Shown piece after piece: positions 27,512 to 35,889 of a stretch of DNA of 64,000 bases (within the stretch, counting starts at the first letter, position 1; each line of letters opens with the position of its first letter). The DNA is from Geobacillus genomosp. 3. Lineage in GTDB: Bacteria; Bacillota; Bacilli; Bacillales; Anoxybacillaceae. Below the pieces are notes generated by a model. It made no database searches, was not told where the DNA came from, and saw nothing but the letters and a program-made list of their open reading frames with translations. Position numbers and translations under genes: made by a program. The stretch is taken from the NCBI RefSeq assembly GCF_000445995.2, contig NC_022080.4:2328001-2392000 (forward strand), given 5' to 3'.

Positions 27512-28540
27512 TTACAATCCATTTAACATCGAAAACATCGGCAACAAAATGGCCAAGTACATTCCGACGACGAATGCTCCGACCGCTGACAACAGCACCG
27601 GCTGCACAAGCTTCAGCGCCGTTTCGAGCCGCTTTTCGATCACTTGCAGCAAAAACTCCCCATAATGTTCGAGTTCCTTGCCAAGTTCGCCGTTCGACTG
27701 ACCGTGGCGAATGACAAGCGTCAACTCCGGCTCGTAGTAGCGGGCGGCGCTGACGAGATCGTCAAGCGCCATCCCTTTTACCAACCCTTCGCGGATTCGT
27801 TTCCCTTCCATTTGCAGAAACGGCCAGGAAAAAGGTTCGCTAAAGACGCCGAGCGCTTCATAAACGGACAAACCCGCTTGCAGCAGGCGGCCGAGCTGAC
27901 GGGCCATTACATATGTGGCAACCAATCTCACCAATAAGGCGCACCATGGAATGGATAAAGCGAACTGAAGCCGGCGGGCGACCGGCCAACGGCGGAAGAA
28001 AGCGGCGTAAAACAACCAGAAGAATATGGGGAAGGCGGCGATGCCTGCCAATGCCATCGGCGCATGGGCAATGAGCGCAATAAGTAAAGAAGTCTGTTCA
28101 TTTCCGGGCGAAAGCGCCGCGGCGGTCTGCTCAAATTGCGGGAGCAGCCATCGTTGCATGAACACGAGCATGACAATGAGCAAAACAAAGAGAAAAAGAG
28201 GATAGCGGCTGAAGCGGCGCAATTGTTCGCCGAAGCGCGCTTTTTGCGCAAGCGCCGCTCCCGCCTCCGCCATGCCGCGGGGCAAATCGCCGTGCCGCTC
28301 GGCAAAAAAGAGCAGGCTGATGGCGATGCGGTCGATGGACATCCCCCCGATGGCGACAAAAAGAGGCGACCCGGCCCGCAGCTGCTGCAAGCAGCGTTCA
28401 AGCTCCAACCGACGCTTCACCGGCGCTTGAATGGCTAAAAATTCGAGCGCGTGTCCGAGCGGGTAGCCGCGCTCAAGCAGCCGGCCGAGCCGGATAAAAA
28501 ACAACGCTTGTTCAGCAAGCGGCCACATTTTTCTCCTCAT
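27512..28540 (-). CDS. comGB: Competence protein ComGB, pseudopilus platform
   Basis: A 342-residue polytopic membrane protein of the GspF/PilC family: two homologous cytoplasmic domains and three membrane segments (about 155-180, 200-222 and 310-335). It starts within the last codons of comGA and precedes comGC by 67 bp. Confidence 0.94.
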   Translation of the reverse strand: MRRKMWPLAEQALFFIRLGRLLERGYPLGHALEFLAIQAPVKRRLELERCLQQLRAGSPLFVAIGGMSIDRIAISLLFFAERHGDLPRGMAEAGAALAQKARFGEQLRRFSRYPLFLFVLLIVMLVFMQRWLLPQFEQTAAALSPGNEQTSLLIALIAHAPMALAGIAAFPIFFWLFYAAFFRRWPVARRLQFALSIPWCALLVRLVATYVMARQLGRLLQAGLSVYEALGVFSEPFSWPFLQMEGKRIREGLVKGMALDDLVSAARYYEPELTLVIRHGQSNGELGKELEHYGEFLLQVIEKRLETALKLVQPVLLSAVGAFVVGMYLAILLPMFSMLNGL

Positions 28541-29607
28541 CGCTCTCCCCCTTCGGCAAGCTCAAGCGCGCGGGTCGGCAAATAACCAAGCGCGATTCCC
28601 TTGCGGATGAGGCGCCCTAATGTCATATGGCGGCGGGGCCGTCGCCCATCACTGTCCGACAGCGAACGGATGACATTCATAAGCTCCGGTCCGTAAAGCA
28701 GTTCATGGACGGCGGCACGCCGTCTGCGTTGAAGCCGGCGACACGCCGGATGGCAATCGTCGCCACATAGCGGACAGCATAGCTCGACAAGGCGCTGCGC
28801 CGAAACGGCAAGCAGCGTTTCAGCCAAGTCGCCGGGTGGCACACCGAATTCATGCAGCCGGTACACCGCACCGACGGCATCCGCGGCATGCATGGTCGAC
28901 ACGACCAAGTGTCCGCTCAACGATGACCGCACGGCGATGGCCGCCGTATCATGATCGCGGATTTCCCCGACCATTAACACATCCGGATCATGGCGCAAAG
29001 CGGCTTTCAAGCTGGCCGCATACGTGATGCCTGCTTTTTCATTGATCTGCACTTGCAAAAACCGGTCATTTCGTTTTTCGACTGGATCTTCCAATGTGAT
29101 GATGTTGCGCTGTCTTTCCGCTTGACAAACATCAAGAAGGGTGTACAACGTCGTCGTCTTTCCCGACCCGGTCGGGCCGGTCAGCAATATGAGCCCTTGC
29201 GGCTGCTGCATAAAGGAAAACAATCGTGCGGTGGAGTGGGAAAATAAGGATAGTTCGCGAAGCGGCAGCGAAAAGCGCTGCGGCAAGAGGCGGATGACGA
29301 GGCTTTCGTCGTAAAGCGTCGGCAGCGTCGATAAGCGCAAATAGACCGTTTCCCCGGATTCGTTTACTTCCATCGCCCCGCTTTGCGGACGGCGCCGTTC
29401 ACCGATATCCATGTCGGCTAAAAATTTGAAATGCACGATGACGCGTTCGGCGATCTCTTTCGGGAGCGTACCAACATCGATGAGCATGCCGTCAACACGG
29501 AGGCGGATGGCCGCATCATGGCGGCGCGGAATGAGGTGAAGGTCAGAGGCGCGGCGCTGCACCGCTTCAGCGAGGAGACGGTTCGCTACTTGTTCGATAT
29601 CATCCAG
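28537..29607 (-). CDS. comGA: Competence traffic ATPase ComGA
   Basis: A GspE-type ATPase that powers pseudopilus assembly. Walker A GPTGSGKTT, the Asp box and Walker B (DPDVLMVGEIRD) and a four-Cys zinc site (CCPLCGDDCHPAC) are present. The best start is CTG at 29607: AAGGGAGGG lies 8 bp before it, the product begins like ComGA of B. subtilis, and the length becomes exactly 356 residues, as in that protein. An ATG seven codons upstream (29628) has no ribosome binding site; using it adds only MEGREYA. Confidence 0.93.
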   Translation of the reverse strand: MDDIEQVANRLLAEAVQRRASDLHLIPRRHDAAIRLRVDGMLIDVGTLPKEIAERVIVHFKFLADMDIGERRRPQSGAMEVNESGETVYLRLSTLPTLYDESLVIRLLPQRFSLPLRELSLFSHSTARLFSFMQQPQGLILLTGPTGSGKTTTLYTLLDVCQAERQRNIITLEDPVEKRNDRFLQVQINEKAGITYAASLKAALRHDPDVLMVGEIRDHDTAAIAVRSSLSGHLVVSTMHAADAVGAVYRLHEFGVPPGDLAETLLAVSAQRLVELCCPLCGDDCHPACRRLQRRRRAAVHELLYGPELMNVIRSLSDSDGRRPRRHMTLGRLIRKGIALGYLPTRALELAEGGER

Positions 29608-29764
29608 CGCATATTCCCTCCCTTCCATTAGGTTGCTTTGAATTTCGACGGACGTTATCGGTTTTCCTGCTGCTGTCGAAATTTTTTTCGTGAACATTTT
29701 TTGAACTTTTGCTCACTTATCGTCAATAGTGACAAAAATCATTCCTCGCCTTCACCTATTTCAT

Positions 29765-29805
29765 TATAATAACCGTATCAATGATTTATTTAGGAGGGAA
29801 CCCCG
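29765..29805 (+). promoter_or_regulatory. Probable -10 element and ribosome binding site of the regulator gene
   Basis: A perfect TATAAT (29765-29770) lies about 36 bp before the ATG, and AGGAGGG lies about 7 bp before it. The -35 region is poor. The gene is divergent from comGA. Confidence 0.5.
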
Positions 29806-30504
29806 ATGGAACAAACATTAAAAATTACAAACGTGCTGTCCGACCCAACAAGATTTCATATTTACGAATACATGGCTAAAATACACCGCGAAGTTTCGGT
29901 TCAGGAGATTGCTGAAAAGTTCCATATCCATCCGAACGTCGCCCGTCTTCATTTGACAAAGCTTGAAGACGTTCGCATGGTCGTATCGGATACACAAAAG
30001 ACGGGAAAAGGCGGGCGGCCGAGCCGATTGTACCGGTTATCTGACGAAGTCGTCGGTTTGTATTTTCCGTTCCGTGACTACCAGCTTCTTGCCCGCATCG
30101 CCATTCAGACGATGGCCAAACTGGGGCCGGCCGGGATCGAGGCGTTGCGTGAAACAGGAAAGCAGTTTGGTTATGAACTCGTTGCCAATCGCCTGCCGCA
30201 TAACGGTTCAGCAAGCGCGCTTACCTTGGAAGACAAAATCCGCATCATGGAAGAAGCAGCTGAGGCGGCCGGATTTCTTCCGCAATTCCATTATGAAGAG
30301 AACGAAGGAGTGCTTTACCTCGACATTTTCAACTGTCCGTTCAAAGAAATCGCTGCACAGCATCCTGATACAGTGTGCGGCATGCATCATTCGTTTCTGG
30401 AAGGAATGGTGGACGTGCTGTTTGCCGATGCGAAAATGGCTGAAACAGAAAATATGATGGACGGCAGCCGCCGCTGCGCCTACCGCATCGCCATCCGTCC
30501 GTAG
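29806..30504 (+). CDS. Helix-turn-helix regulator with C-terminal Cys motif (SufR-like)
   Basis: A 232-residue protein with an N-terminal winged helix (about 5-80; SVQEIAEKFHIHPNVARLHL) and a C-terminal domain holding Cys, Cys, His-His and Cys: FNCPFKEI, then 13 residues after the first Cys comes CGMHHSF, and a last Cys at 224. This arrangement resembles the iron-sulfur-binding part of SufR/DeoR-type regulators. A role as a metal or iron-sulfur sensor is inferred. Its target is not known; it stands alone, divergent from comGA. Confidence 0.75.
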   Translation: MEQTLKITNVLSDPTRFHIYEYMAKIHREVSVQEIAEKFHIHPNVARLHLTKLEDVRMVVSDTQKTGKGGRPSRLYRLSDEVVGLYFPFRDYQLLARIAIQTMAKLGPAGIEALRETGKQFGYELVANRLPHNGSASALTLEDKIRIMEEAAEAAGFLPQFHYEENEGVLYLDIFNCPFKEIAAQHPDTVCGMHHSFLEGMVDVLFADAKMAETENMMDGSRRCAYRIAIRP

Positions 30505-30537
30505 CAGCGGCCTGTCTCCTCCTTTTTCCTTCATATT

Positions 30538-30575
30538 GGGCGGCGGCTGGGCGGCAGGCGCCCCATCTTTTTTTC
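30538..30575 (+). terminator. Probable terminator of the regulator gene
   Basis: A GC-rich hairpin (GGGCG... with ...CGCCC) is followed by ATCTTTTTTT. Confidence 0.5.
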
Positions 30576-30598
30576 TTACAGCCTGTCCGAAAGCGTTA

Positions 30599-30628
30599 TT
30601 TACATTCCCAACTATTGTACATTATAAT
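30599..30628 (+). promoter_or_regulatory. Sigma-A promoter of yqgY
   Basis: TTTACA (30599-30604) and a perfect TATAAT (30623-30628) are separated by 18 bp, about 40 bp upstream of the yqgY start. Confidence 0.75.
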
Positions 30629-30668
30629 AAGTAAAGACCAATGGATTGTATAAAAGGAGGGATACATA

Positions 30669-30911
30669 ATGGACCGCATGTTCCGCGTGCTCGCTTTTTG
30701 GACCGGCATTTTCGCTGTCATGTTTTACCTCGGCCATATGCATACGACATCACTCATCTTCTTTGGCCAAACGGTGTTTTTCCTGTTCCTCGGCTTTTTA
30801 AAACTGACCGAGAGAATGTACATCTATATTTTCGGGGCGTATTTAACCATTTTCTTTGCCGCGTTCACGTATTGGACGACGTTTATGATGGTGCCCGGCA
30901 TGGGCGAATAA
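30669..30911 (+). CDS. yqgY: DUF2626 family membrane protein
   Basis: An 80-residue protein with three hydrophobic segments, starting MDRMFRVLAFWTGIFAVMFY. It matches YqgY of Bacillus (DUF2626), of unknown function. AAAGGAGGG lies 8 bp before the ATG. It is monocistronic between a clear promoter and a terminator. Confidence 0.9.
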   Translation: MDRMFRVLAFWTGIFAVMFYLGHMHTTSLIFFGQTVFFLFLGFLKLTERMYIYIFGAYLTIFFAAFTYWTTFMMVPGMGE

Positions 30912-30940
30912 AAACAGGCAGATCTTTCTGCCTGTTTTTC
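30911..30940. terminator. Bidirectional terminator
   Basis: AAAACAGGCAGA pairs with TCTGCCTGTTTT with flanking A and T runs, between the convergent yqgY and methyltransferase genes. Confidence 0.88.
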
Positions 30941-30941
30941 T

Positions 30942-32072
30942 TTACGGCAAAAACTCCGGCGCCGCCCAAATGTCGGCAGCGGAAAGCTTTGTTCCTTTTT
31001 GGTGAACGAGCACATCGAAAAAACGGCTGATGCCGTCATCGGCAATAAGTGTGCGAATCATCCGGTTTTGTCGGTTTACCGGCGAAAACAACTCCATGCT
31101 TTCAGAAACGACCCATTCGTTTAAGAGGCCGGCCGCCAATAAAAACCGGTCTTGGCGGACAAACGCCACTTCCTCCCATCCGGTCTGCCGGGCGTATAAA
31201 CGAAGCGCATCCCATTGCACATGAGATGTCAAGTCCATCTCCCCCGGATGACAGAGCGGGTCGGCAATGAGCCGATGGCGAAAATAGCCGCGCAGGCTTC
31301 CATGCCGCCGCGCCGGTGCGCCCAGCTGTTCATCGGTGCAGCCGTAATCGATTGTCACCATCACCGCCTGTCGGAACAGCGGCCCGATCTCAAGCCAAAA
31401 CCGCTTCACCGCCAACGGCACTTCCAAGCGCTGGCCTTCGGTGAGAACCAACCTTCGTTCATCTAAATAACGGATAATATCCGGGTCGTGCAGCGGCGCT
31501 TTTTCCTCGACGAGCCGGCCGCCGCGGGCGGCGACGAACCACTCGTACAAAACGCCATGTTCCTTTGTGATGACATGAACGGGAAAAGCGTCAAAAAACT
31601 CGTTGCTAAACACGATGCCGGAAAACGGCCCGCACTCGGCCAGCCAGCGGGAAACGCCGTCATATTGCCTTATCTTTTCCGCAACCGGACGCAGTGTTTC
31701 TTGTTGCCGTCGGCGGTGGAACGGGCTTTGGTCAATGATTGTATACGACAAATTTCTATATGTATGCGGGCTTTTTTTCTTCCATTCCTCTAATACGGCC
31801 AGCGCCAAACGCCCGTCCCCGCCCCCCCATTCGCAAACGGCCGGCGGCAGCCCTCCCCGTTCCACGAGCCGAATCCAAAACGAAGCGAGCGCTTTTCCGA
31901 ACGCCGCCGCCAAAGAGCTGCTCGTAAAAAAATCACCTTCCTTTCCTATTTTTTCTCTCTCACGCATGTAATAGCCGAAACGTTCATCATAAAGGGCCAT
32001 TTGCATGTAATCAGCGTATGACACCCTCCCGTCCGGCGCGGCGGCAATGCTCTTGTACAGTTGATCCATCAT
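30942..32072 (-). CDS. MidA/NDUFAF7 family SAM-dependent methyltransferase
   Basis: A 376-residue protein with the MidA family opening (YADYMQMALYDERFGYY, then a DFFTSSSLAAAFG motif) and a glycine-rich SAM-binding loop CEWGGGDGRLA near residue 83. NEFFDAFPV (about 156) is the conserved segment after the Rossmann core. In mitochondria the homologue methylates an arginine of a complex I subunit; the bacterial substrate is unknown. Start is ATG at 32072 or 32069, behind GGGAAGGA. Confidence 0.85.
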   Translation of the reverse strand: MMDQLYKSIAAAPDGRVSYADYMQMALYDERFGYYMREREKIGKEGDFFTSSSLAAAFGKALASFWIRLVERGGLPPAVCEWGGGDGRLALAVLEEWKKKSPHTYRNLSYTIIDQSPFHRRRQQETLRPVAEKIRQYDGVSRWLAECGPFSGIVFSNEFFDAFPVHVITKEHGVLYEWFVAARGGRLVEEKAPLHDPDIIRYLDERRLVLTEGQRLEVPLAVKRFWLEIGPLFRQAVMVTIDYGCTDEQLGAPARRHGSLRGYFRHRLIADPLCHPGEMDLTSHVQWDALRLYARQTGWEEVAFVRQDRFLLAAGLLNEWVVSESMELFSPVNRQNRMIRTLIADDGISRFFDVLVHQKGTKLSAADIWAAPEFLP

Positions 32073-32105
32073 TCATTCCTTCCCCAATTTTTTATTTTTT
32101 TACTA

Positions 32106-32134
32106 TTGACATAGTGAAAACAATCGTATATCGT
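32106..32134 (+). promoter_or_regulatory. Promoter of the candidate small RNA
   Basis: A perfect -35 TTGACA (32106-32111) and a -10-like TATCGT (32129-32134) are separated by 17 bp. No start codon with a ribosome binding site follows before the terminator. I looked for a Fur box overlapping it and did not find a convincing one. Confidence 0.6.
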
Positions 32135-32140
32135 TATTAT

Positions 32141-32226
32141 AGTAGTAGCTTAACTATATCCCCTCCCATGATTGTGGATAGAACATCCCCCAAAACCCTT
32201 CTTGGCGCGGCTAAGAAGGGTTTTTT
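32141..32226 (+). ncRNA. Candidate trans-acting small RNA with C-rich loops
   Basis: Between a promoter and an intrinsic terminator lies about 86 bp without a reading frame. It has two unpaired C-rich stretches, ATCCCCTCCC near 32159-32168 and ATCCCCCAAAACCC near 32185-32198, and ends in a hairpin AACCCTTCTT/AAGAAGGGTT plus six T. Size and C-rich single-stranded parts are like Bacillus regulatory RNAs such as FsrA and RoxS, which pair with G-rich ribosome binding sites. I cannot assign it to one of them. Confidence 0.6.
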
Positions 32227-32233
32227 CTGGTTT

Positions 32234-32265
32234 ACAGGCAGACGACGGGCGTCTGCCTGTTTTTC
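32234..32265 (+). terminator. Second terminator downstream of the candidate small RNA
   Basis: ACAGGCAGACG pairs with CGTCTGCCTGT, followed by TTTTT on the plus strand. There is no gene between it and the small RNA terminator. On the minus strand no T run follows, so it does not serve yqgX. Confidence 0.75.
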
Positions 32266-32327
32266 ATGAAATGCAGCAAGGCGCAAAAGGTCTGAACAAC
32301 AGTTCGGATTCGAGCGTTGCTTTTCTT

Positions 32328-32960
32328 TTATGAAAATCCATGCAAAAACGGATTCGTATCCATTTCCATGCCGATCGTCGTCTCCGGTCCGTGTCCGGAC
32401 AAGACCATCGTCTCTTCAGGCAGCGTCAACAACTCGCGATGAATGCTCGTCAACAGCTGTTCATGGTGGCCACCTGGCAAGTCGGTGCGTCCGATGCTGC
32501 CGGCAAACAGCGCATCGCCAGAGAACACGAGCTTTGCCGCTTCGCAATAATATGAGACACTGCCTGGCGAATGGCCCGGCGTTTCACGGACGTCAAACGT
32601 AAACGGCCCGACCGTCAGCGTCATCGGCCCTGTGATGGATGTCGGTTCGCAGCGGACAACGACCGGACCGCCGAAATACAGCGAGCCGTTTAGCGCCGGG
32701 TCTTGCAGCCACTGTTTTTCGTTTTCATGCAAATACACCGGAATGTCCCAGCGGGCGAGCACATCCGAAACACCGCCGATATGGTCAAAATGAGCGTGCG
32801 TCAATAAAATCGCCATCGGAGTCAGCTGTTTTTCTTCAATCCGGCGAACGAGCACCGCTCCTTCCGCTCCGGGGTCAACGATGACGCATGCGCCGTCTTC
32901 AGCCGACAAAAGGTAGGCGTTCGCCTGAATCGGGCCGACAGGGATGCGAGTCCATTCCAT
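32328..32960 (-). CDS. yqgX: MBL-fold metallo-hydrolase (glyoxalase II-like)
   Basis: A 210-residue enzyme with the zinc-binding motif HAHFDHIGG (about residues 53-61) and further ligands in PGHSPGS, FSGDALF and GHGPET. This is the GloB2-like hydrolase group, found in Bacillus as YqgX. The ATG at 32960 has AAAGGAGG 9 bp upstream, and the sequence begins MEWTRIPVGPIQAN. The frame stays open further upstream but without a start site. Confidence 0.92.
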   Translation of the reverse strand: MEWTRIPVGPIQANAYLLSAEDGACVIVDPGAEGAVLVRRIEEKQLTPMAILLTHAHFDHIGGVSDVLARWDIPVYLHENEKQWLQDPALNGSLYFGGPVVVRCEPTSITGPMTLTVGPFTFDVRETPGHSPGSVSYYCEAAKLVFSGDALFAGSIGRTDLPGGHHEQLLTSIHRELLTLPEETMVLSGHGPETTIGMEMDTNPFLHGFS

Positions 32961-33136
32961 AACCGTTTCCTCCTTTATCTGGCATGGCCAATGCATGTTT
33001 AGCTTTATTTTACTGGTTTTTCCCACGCGATGAAAGGGAAAAATAAAAAGGGAATGGACCTCGACAAATGGAAGAAAAAAGATTACAATGAAAAAGAATG
33101 GACTCGTTTGTACATACTGTTTCATGAGGGGGGAAA

Positions 33137-33316
33137 ATGATGGGTACAGTCATTATTTTTGCGCTCGTGGCTCTGCTTGCCCTTTATGGAATGTTCCGCA
33201 CGTTGCGCGAGAAAAACGTGCTCGGATTTTTATTCGGACTTGCTACTGCCGCCGTATTCGGTTGGTTTACAATCATGACGATTTTGCATCAAGGAATTCC
33301 GACCGGCACGCATTAA
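33137..33316 (+). CDS. yqgW: DUF2759 family small membrane protein
   Basis: A 59-residue protein: MMGTVIIFALVALLALYG, a basic linker FRTLREKN and a second hydrophobic helix ending near GTH. It matches YqgW (DUF2759) by size and position. GGGGGG lies 4-7 bp before ATG at 33137 or 33140. Function is unknown. It is divergent from yqgX. Confidence 0.88.
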   Translation: MMGTVIIFALVALLALYGMFRTLREKNVLGFLFGLATAAVFGWFTIMTILHQGIPTGTH

Positions 33317-33352
33317 AAACGCAAGAGGCGAATCGAGCCTCTTGCGTTTTTT
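33316..33352. terminator. Bidirectional terminator
   Basis: AAACGCAAGAGGC and GCCTCTTGCGTTT pair around a 6-nt loop, with A and T runs on both sides, between convergent yqgW and yqgT. Confidence 0.9.
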
Positions 33353-34514
33353 ACGCCATTTTAAGCGTTGCCAAAAACAGACCGAGGGCGTCCCGATAAA
33401 TTTGCCCAAATTGCGAGAGTGGCAATGGATTGACTCCTTCGCCGAGCTCGACCGTATAGCCGCGCCGCTTCCACGTCTGAATGAACCAATCACGATAGCC
33501 GGCATGGCTGTCGATATAGCGGACAGCCTTGTACCCGCTTGCTTCCGCCATCGCGTTGACGGTCTTTTCCGCTTCTGGAGGCTCCAATCCTTCATATCCC
33601 CAATAAATTTCTTTCCCTTGTGTATGAAATGCGACAACCATCGCAAAATCGCTTGCTTCCGCCAACGCCGCCATGGCCTTCACCTCCGGCTCGGTGAGCG
33701 GGGCAAAGCCGGGGAAATCACGTGGCGCCGGCGCCTTTGGGGGTTTGCGCGCCTGTTCAATTTCCCAACGGGCAGGAAATTGGTTGTTTAAATCAATGCC
33801 GCGGATGTTCGCCTTCCATTGCGAAAAATCGAACGAGCCGCCGTTGATGCGGACGGCTTCGCTCCGGTGCGGCTCCTTTTCGGGCGGGCCGTTCAGCACA
33901 AGGTTGACGCCATCCGGGTTGACCATCGGCACGATCGAAAGGGTGACTTTATGGTAATACTCAAGCACCCGATGGCCGGCAAGCACGGCATCATCGACAA
34001 GCGCTCGTAAATAATCATCAATGAGCGCCATTAACACCGCGGTCGTCAGCCATTCGTTAGCGTGGAACGATCCGTTCATATGAACACGTACGGGCCCGCG
34101 TCCGATTTGCAGCTCGATAAGCGGCAACCCGAGTACGCTATGGCCGATCGTCCGCTGGCGCACAAACGGGTAGCAGCGGATAATAGCCGCGATATCTTCG
34201 GCAAGGGCGGCAAAATCGTATGGCTGGGCACGGCGAACGATCGGAGACATGATCCGCTTTGGCAGCGGCGCCGTTCCATTGACGACTGCCATCGCCCCCG
34301 GCAACCGCCGCAGCGTCTCAACGGGCAGCGCCAGGCAGCCGGCGAGTGCTTCCCATGTATCCATCATCTCATAGCCCGGGATGGCGACCGTCTGTCCCGG
34401 GCGCAGCGTTCCCTTTTCGACGTGCGGATTGGCGTCTGCGATTAACTCGGTCGGCACGCGAAACCATCGTCCATACTTCTCAAACGTATCGCCTGGCCAT
34501 GCTTGCATGTGCAT
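33351..34514 (-). CDS. yqgT: Gamma-D-glutamyl-(L)-meso-diaminopimelate peptidase I, M14 family with LysM
   Basis: A 387-residue enzyme with N-terminal LysM-like modules (about 1-95) and a carboxypeptidase-type domain. Zinc ligands His and Glu are in FHANEW (about 150-155) and a later His in VAFHTQG. The catalytic Glu is in VELGEG near residue 363. It belongs to the endopeptidases that cut the stem peptide of spore peptidoglycan. No signal peptide is present, as is usual for these mother-cell proteins. Confidence 0.9.
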   Translation of the reverse strand: MHMQAWPGDTFEKYGRWFRVPTELIADANPHVEKGTLRPGQTVAIPGYEMMDTWEALAGCLALPVETLRRLPGAMAVVNGTAPLPKRIMSPIVRRAQPYDFAALAEDIAAIIRCYPFVRQRTIGHSVLGLPLIELQIGRGPVRVHMNGSFHANEWLTTAVLMALIDDYLRALVDDAVLAGHRVLEYYHKVTLSIVPMVNPDGVNLVLNGPPEKEPHRSEAVRINGGSFDFSQWKANIRGIDLNNQFPARWEIEQARKPPKAPAPRDFPGFAPLTEPEVKAMAALAEASDFAMVVAFHTQGKEIYWGYEGLEPPEAEKTVNAMAEASGYKAVRYIDSHAGYRDWFIQTWKRRGYTVELGEGVNPLPLSQFGQIYRDALGLFLATLKMA

Positions 34515-34565
34515 GCGCCTTCTCCCCTTCCCATTCTTCTATCTTCAACATATGTCACGAGACGC

Positions 34566-34612
34566 CAAAAAATGAAAGCAACGGCTGGCCGCCATCTGGC
34601 AGCCAGCCGTTG
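34566..34612 (-). terminator. Terminator of yqgQ-glcK
   Basis: On the minus strand AACGGCTGGC pairs with GCCAGCCGTT; a T run follows after a few bases. Confidence 0.75.
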
Positions 34613-34616
34613 TTGT

Positions 34617-35570
34617 TTATGCACTAGCGAGCACCTTAGCTAGCCAGGCGCCGCCGATGACGCCGGCATCGTTGCCAAGCGTCGCCAAGGCGATCTCCGC
34701 CCCGTCGGCGACACGCGGAAAAGCGTAGCGGCGGAAATGGGCGGCAACACGCTCAACGAGTATGTCGCCTGCTTTCGAGACGCCGCCGCCGATGATGATT
34801 TTCTCCGGGTTGGTTACATTGGCGGCGTTCGCCAACGCCAAGCCAAGATAGTGCGTCACTTCGTCAACGACTTCAAGGGCGAGCGCATCGCCCGCTTTAG
34901 CGGCATCAAACACGGCTTTGGCGGTGACCTCCCCGCCGCGCAGCGCGCTTAGCCGCTCGTCGGCCGCTAGTTTTTCGTTGGCGATCCGCACGATGCCGGT
35001 CGCTGACGCGATCGTTTCAAGGCAGCCGGTTTTGCCGCAATTGCACGGTGCACCGCCGTCAACGATCATCGTCATATGTCCAATTTCCCCGCCGGCGCCG
35101 TTCGTCCCACGCACGATGGCGCCGTTGGCGATCACTCCCCCACCGACGCCGGTGCCGAGCGTCACAAACAGCAAGTGGGGGGCGCCGCCCCCGGCTCCTT
35201 TCCACATTTCGCCGAGCGCAGCGATATTGGCGTCGTTATCCACAGCGACCGGCAGCGCTGTCGCCGCTTCCAACTGTTGTTTCAAAGGGTAATTTTTCCA
35301 CCCTAAATTGACGGCCTCATACAGCGTTCCGGTTTCCTCTTGCACCGGCCCGGGAGCACCGATGCCGATGGCGAGCAACCGTTCCTTCGTCTCGCCAAGC
35401 CGGGCAAGCGTCTCGTCAAGCGACCGGGCAATATGGGTGACGATATGTTTTCCTTGATTTGAGATATCTGTCGGTATTTCCCATTTGTGCACGATGATGC
35501 CGTCCGTTGTCATGAACGCCATTTTGGTCGTCGTGCCGCCAAGATCCACACCTACCAACCATTGTTGCAT
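34617..35570 (-). CDS. glcK: Glucokinase, ROK family
   Basis: A 317-residue enzyme that phosphorylates glucose with ATP. The phosphate-binding motif DLGGTTTK is at residues 9-16, the catalytic Asp in DNDANIAALGE near 105, and the zinc motif CNCGKTGCLE near 178. The gene lies 7 bp after yqgQ, the usual pair in Bacillus. Confidence 0.96.
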   Translation of the reverse strand: MQQWLVGVDLGGTTTKMAFMTTDGIIVHKWEIPTDISNQGKHIVTHIARSLDETLARLGETKERLLAIGIGAPGPVQEETGTLYEAVNLGWKNYPLKQQLEAATALPVAVDNDANIAALGEMWKGAGGGAPHLLFVTLGTGVGGGVIANGAIVRGTNGAGGEIGHMTMIVDGGAPCNCGKTGCLETIASATGIVRIANEKLAADERLSALRGGEVTAKAVFDAAKAGDALALEVVDEVTHYLGLALANAANVTNPEKIIIGGGVSKAGDILVERVAAHFRRYAFPRVADGAEIALATLGNDAGVIGGAWLAKVLASA

Positions 35571-35577
35571 TTCGTCC

Positions 35578-35790
35578 TCATCCTTTTTTCGCTTGTTTGT
35601 CCCGCTCGATTTGTGCCTCGTGCCGCAAAATCAGCAAAGCGGCCTGCAGCTGTTTGACATCGATCAGCTGGGATTCGTACAGTTCTTTCACTTCCTCTTC
35701 CATCAGCTCTAAATCGGCGAGCCGGTCGCCGACATAAATGATCGTACCAAACTGTTTGAGCAGCTGTTGCACATCATATACGGTCTTCAT
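35578..35790 (-). CDS. yqgQ: YqgQ family protein (DUF910)
   Basis: A 70-residue helical protein starting MKTVYDVQQLLKQFGTIIYV. It matches the DUF910 family, a small bundle of helices predicted to bind single-stranded nucleic acid. It is directly upstream of glcK. AAAGGAG precedes the ATG. Confidence 0.92.
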   Translation of the reverse strand: MKTVYDVQQLLKQFGTIIYVGDRLADLELMEEEVKELYESQLIDVKQLQAALLILRHEAQIERDKQAKKG

Positions 35791-35851
35791 CGTCCTCTAA
35801 GCTCCTTTTCCCTCTTCTAATGTAGCGGCAAACAACGGCGGCCGTCAAGGC

Positions 35852-35889
35852 AAAAAAACGCAGGCGCTGATGGAAACAGCACCTGCGTT
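35852..35889 (-). terminator. Terminator of the spoVAF-like gene
   Basis: AACGCAGGTGCTG pairs with CAGCGCCTGCGTT, followed by a T run on the minus strand; it touches the stop codon. Confidence 0.9.

Noticed and set aside
32106..32145. Fur box at the small RNA promoter, which would identify it as FsrA
   Set aside because: The best alignments to the Fur consensus matched only about half of the positions, so I did not make the assignment.
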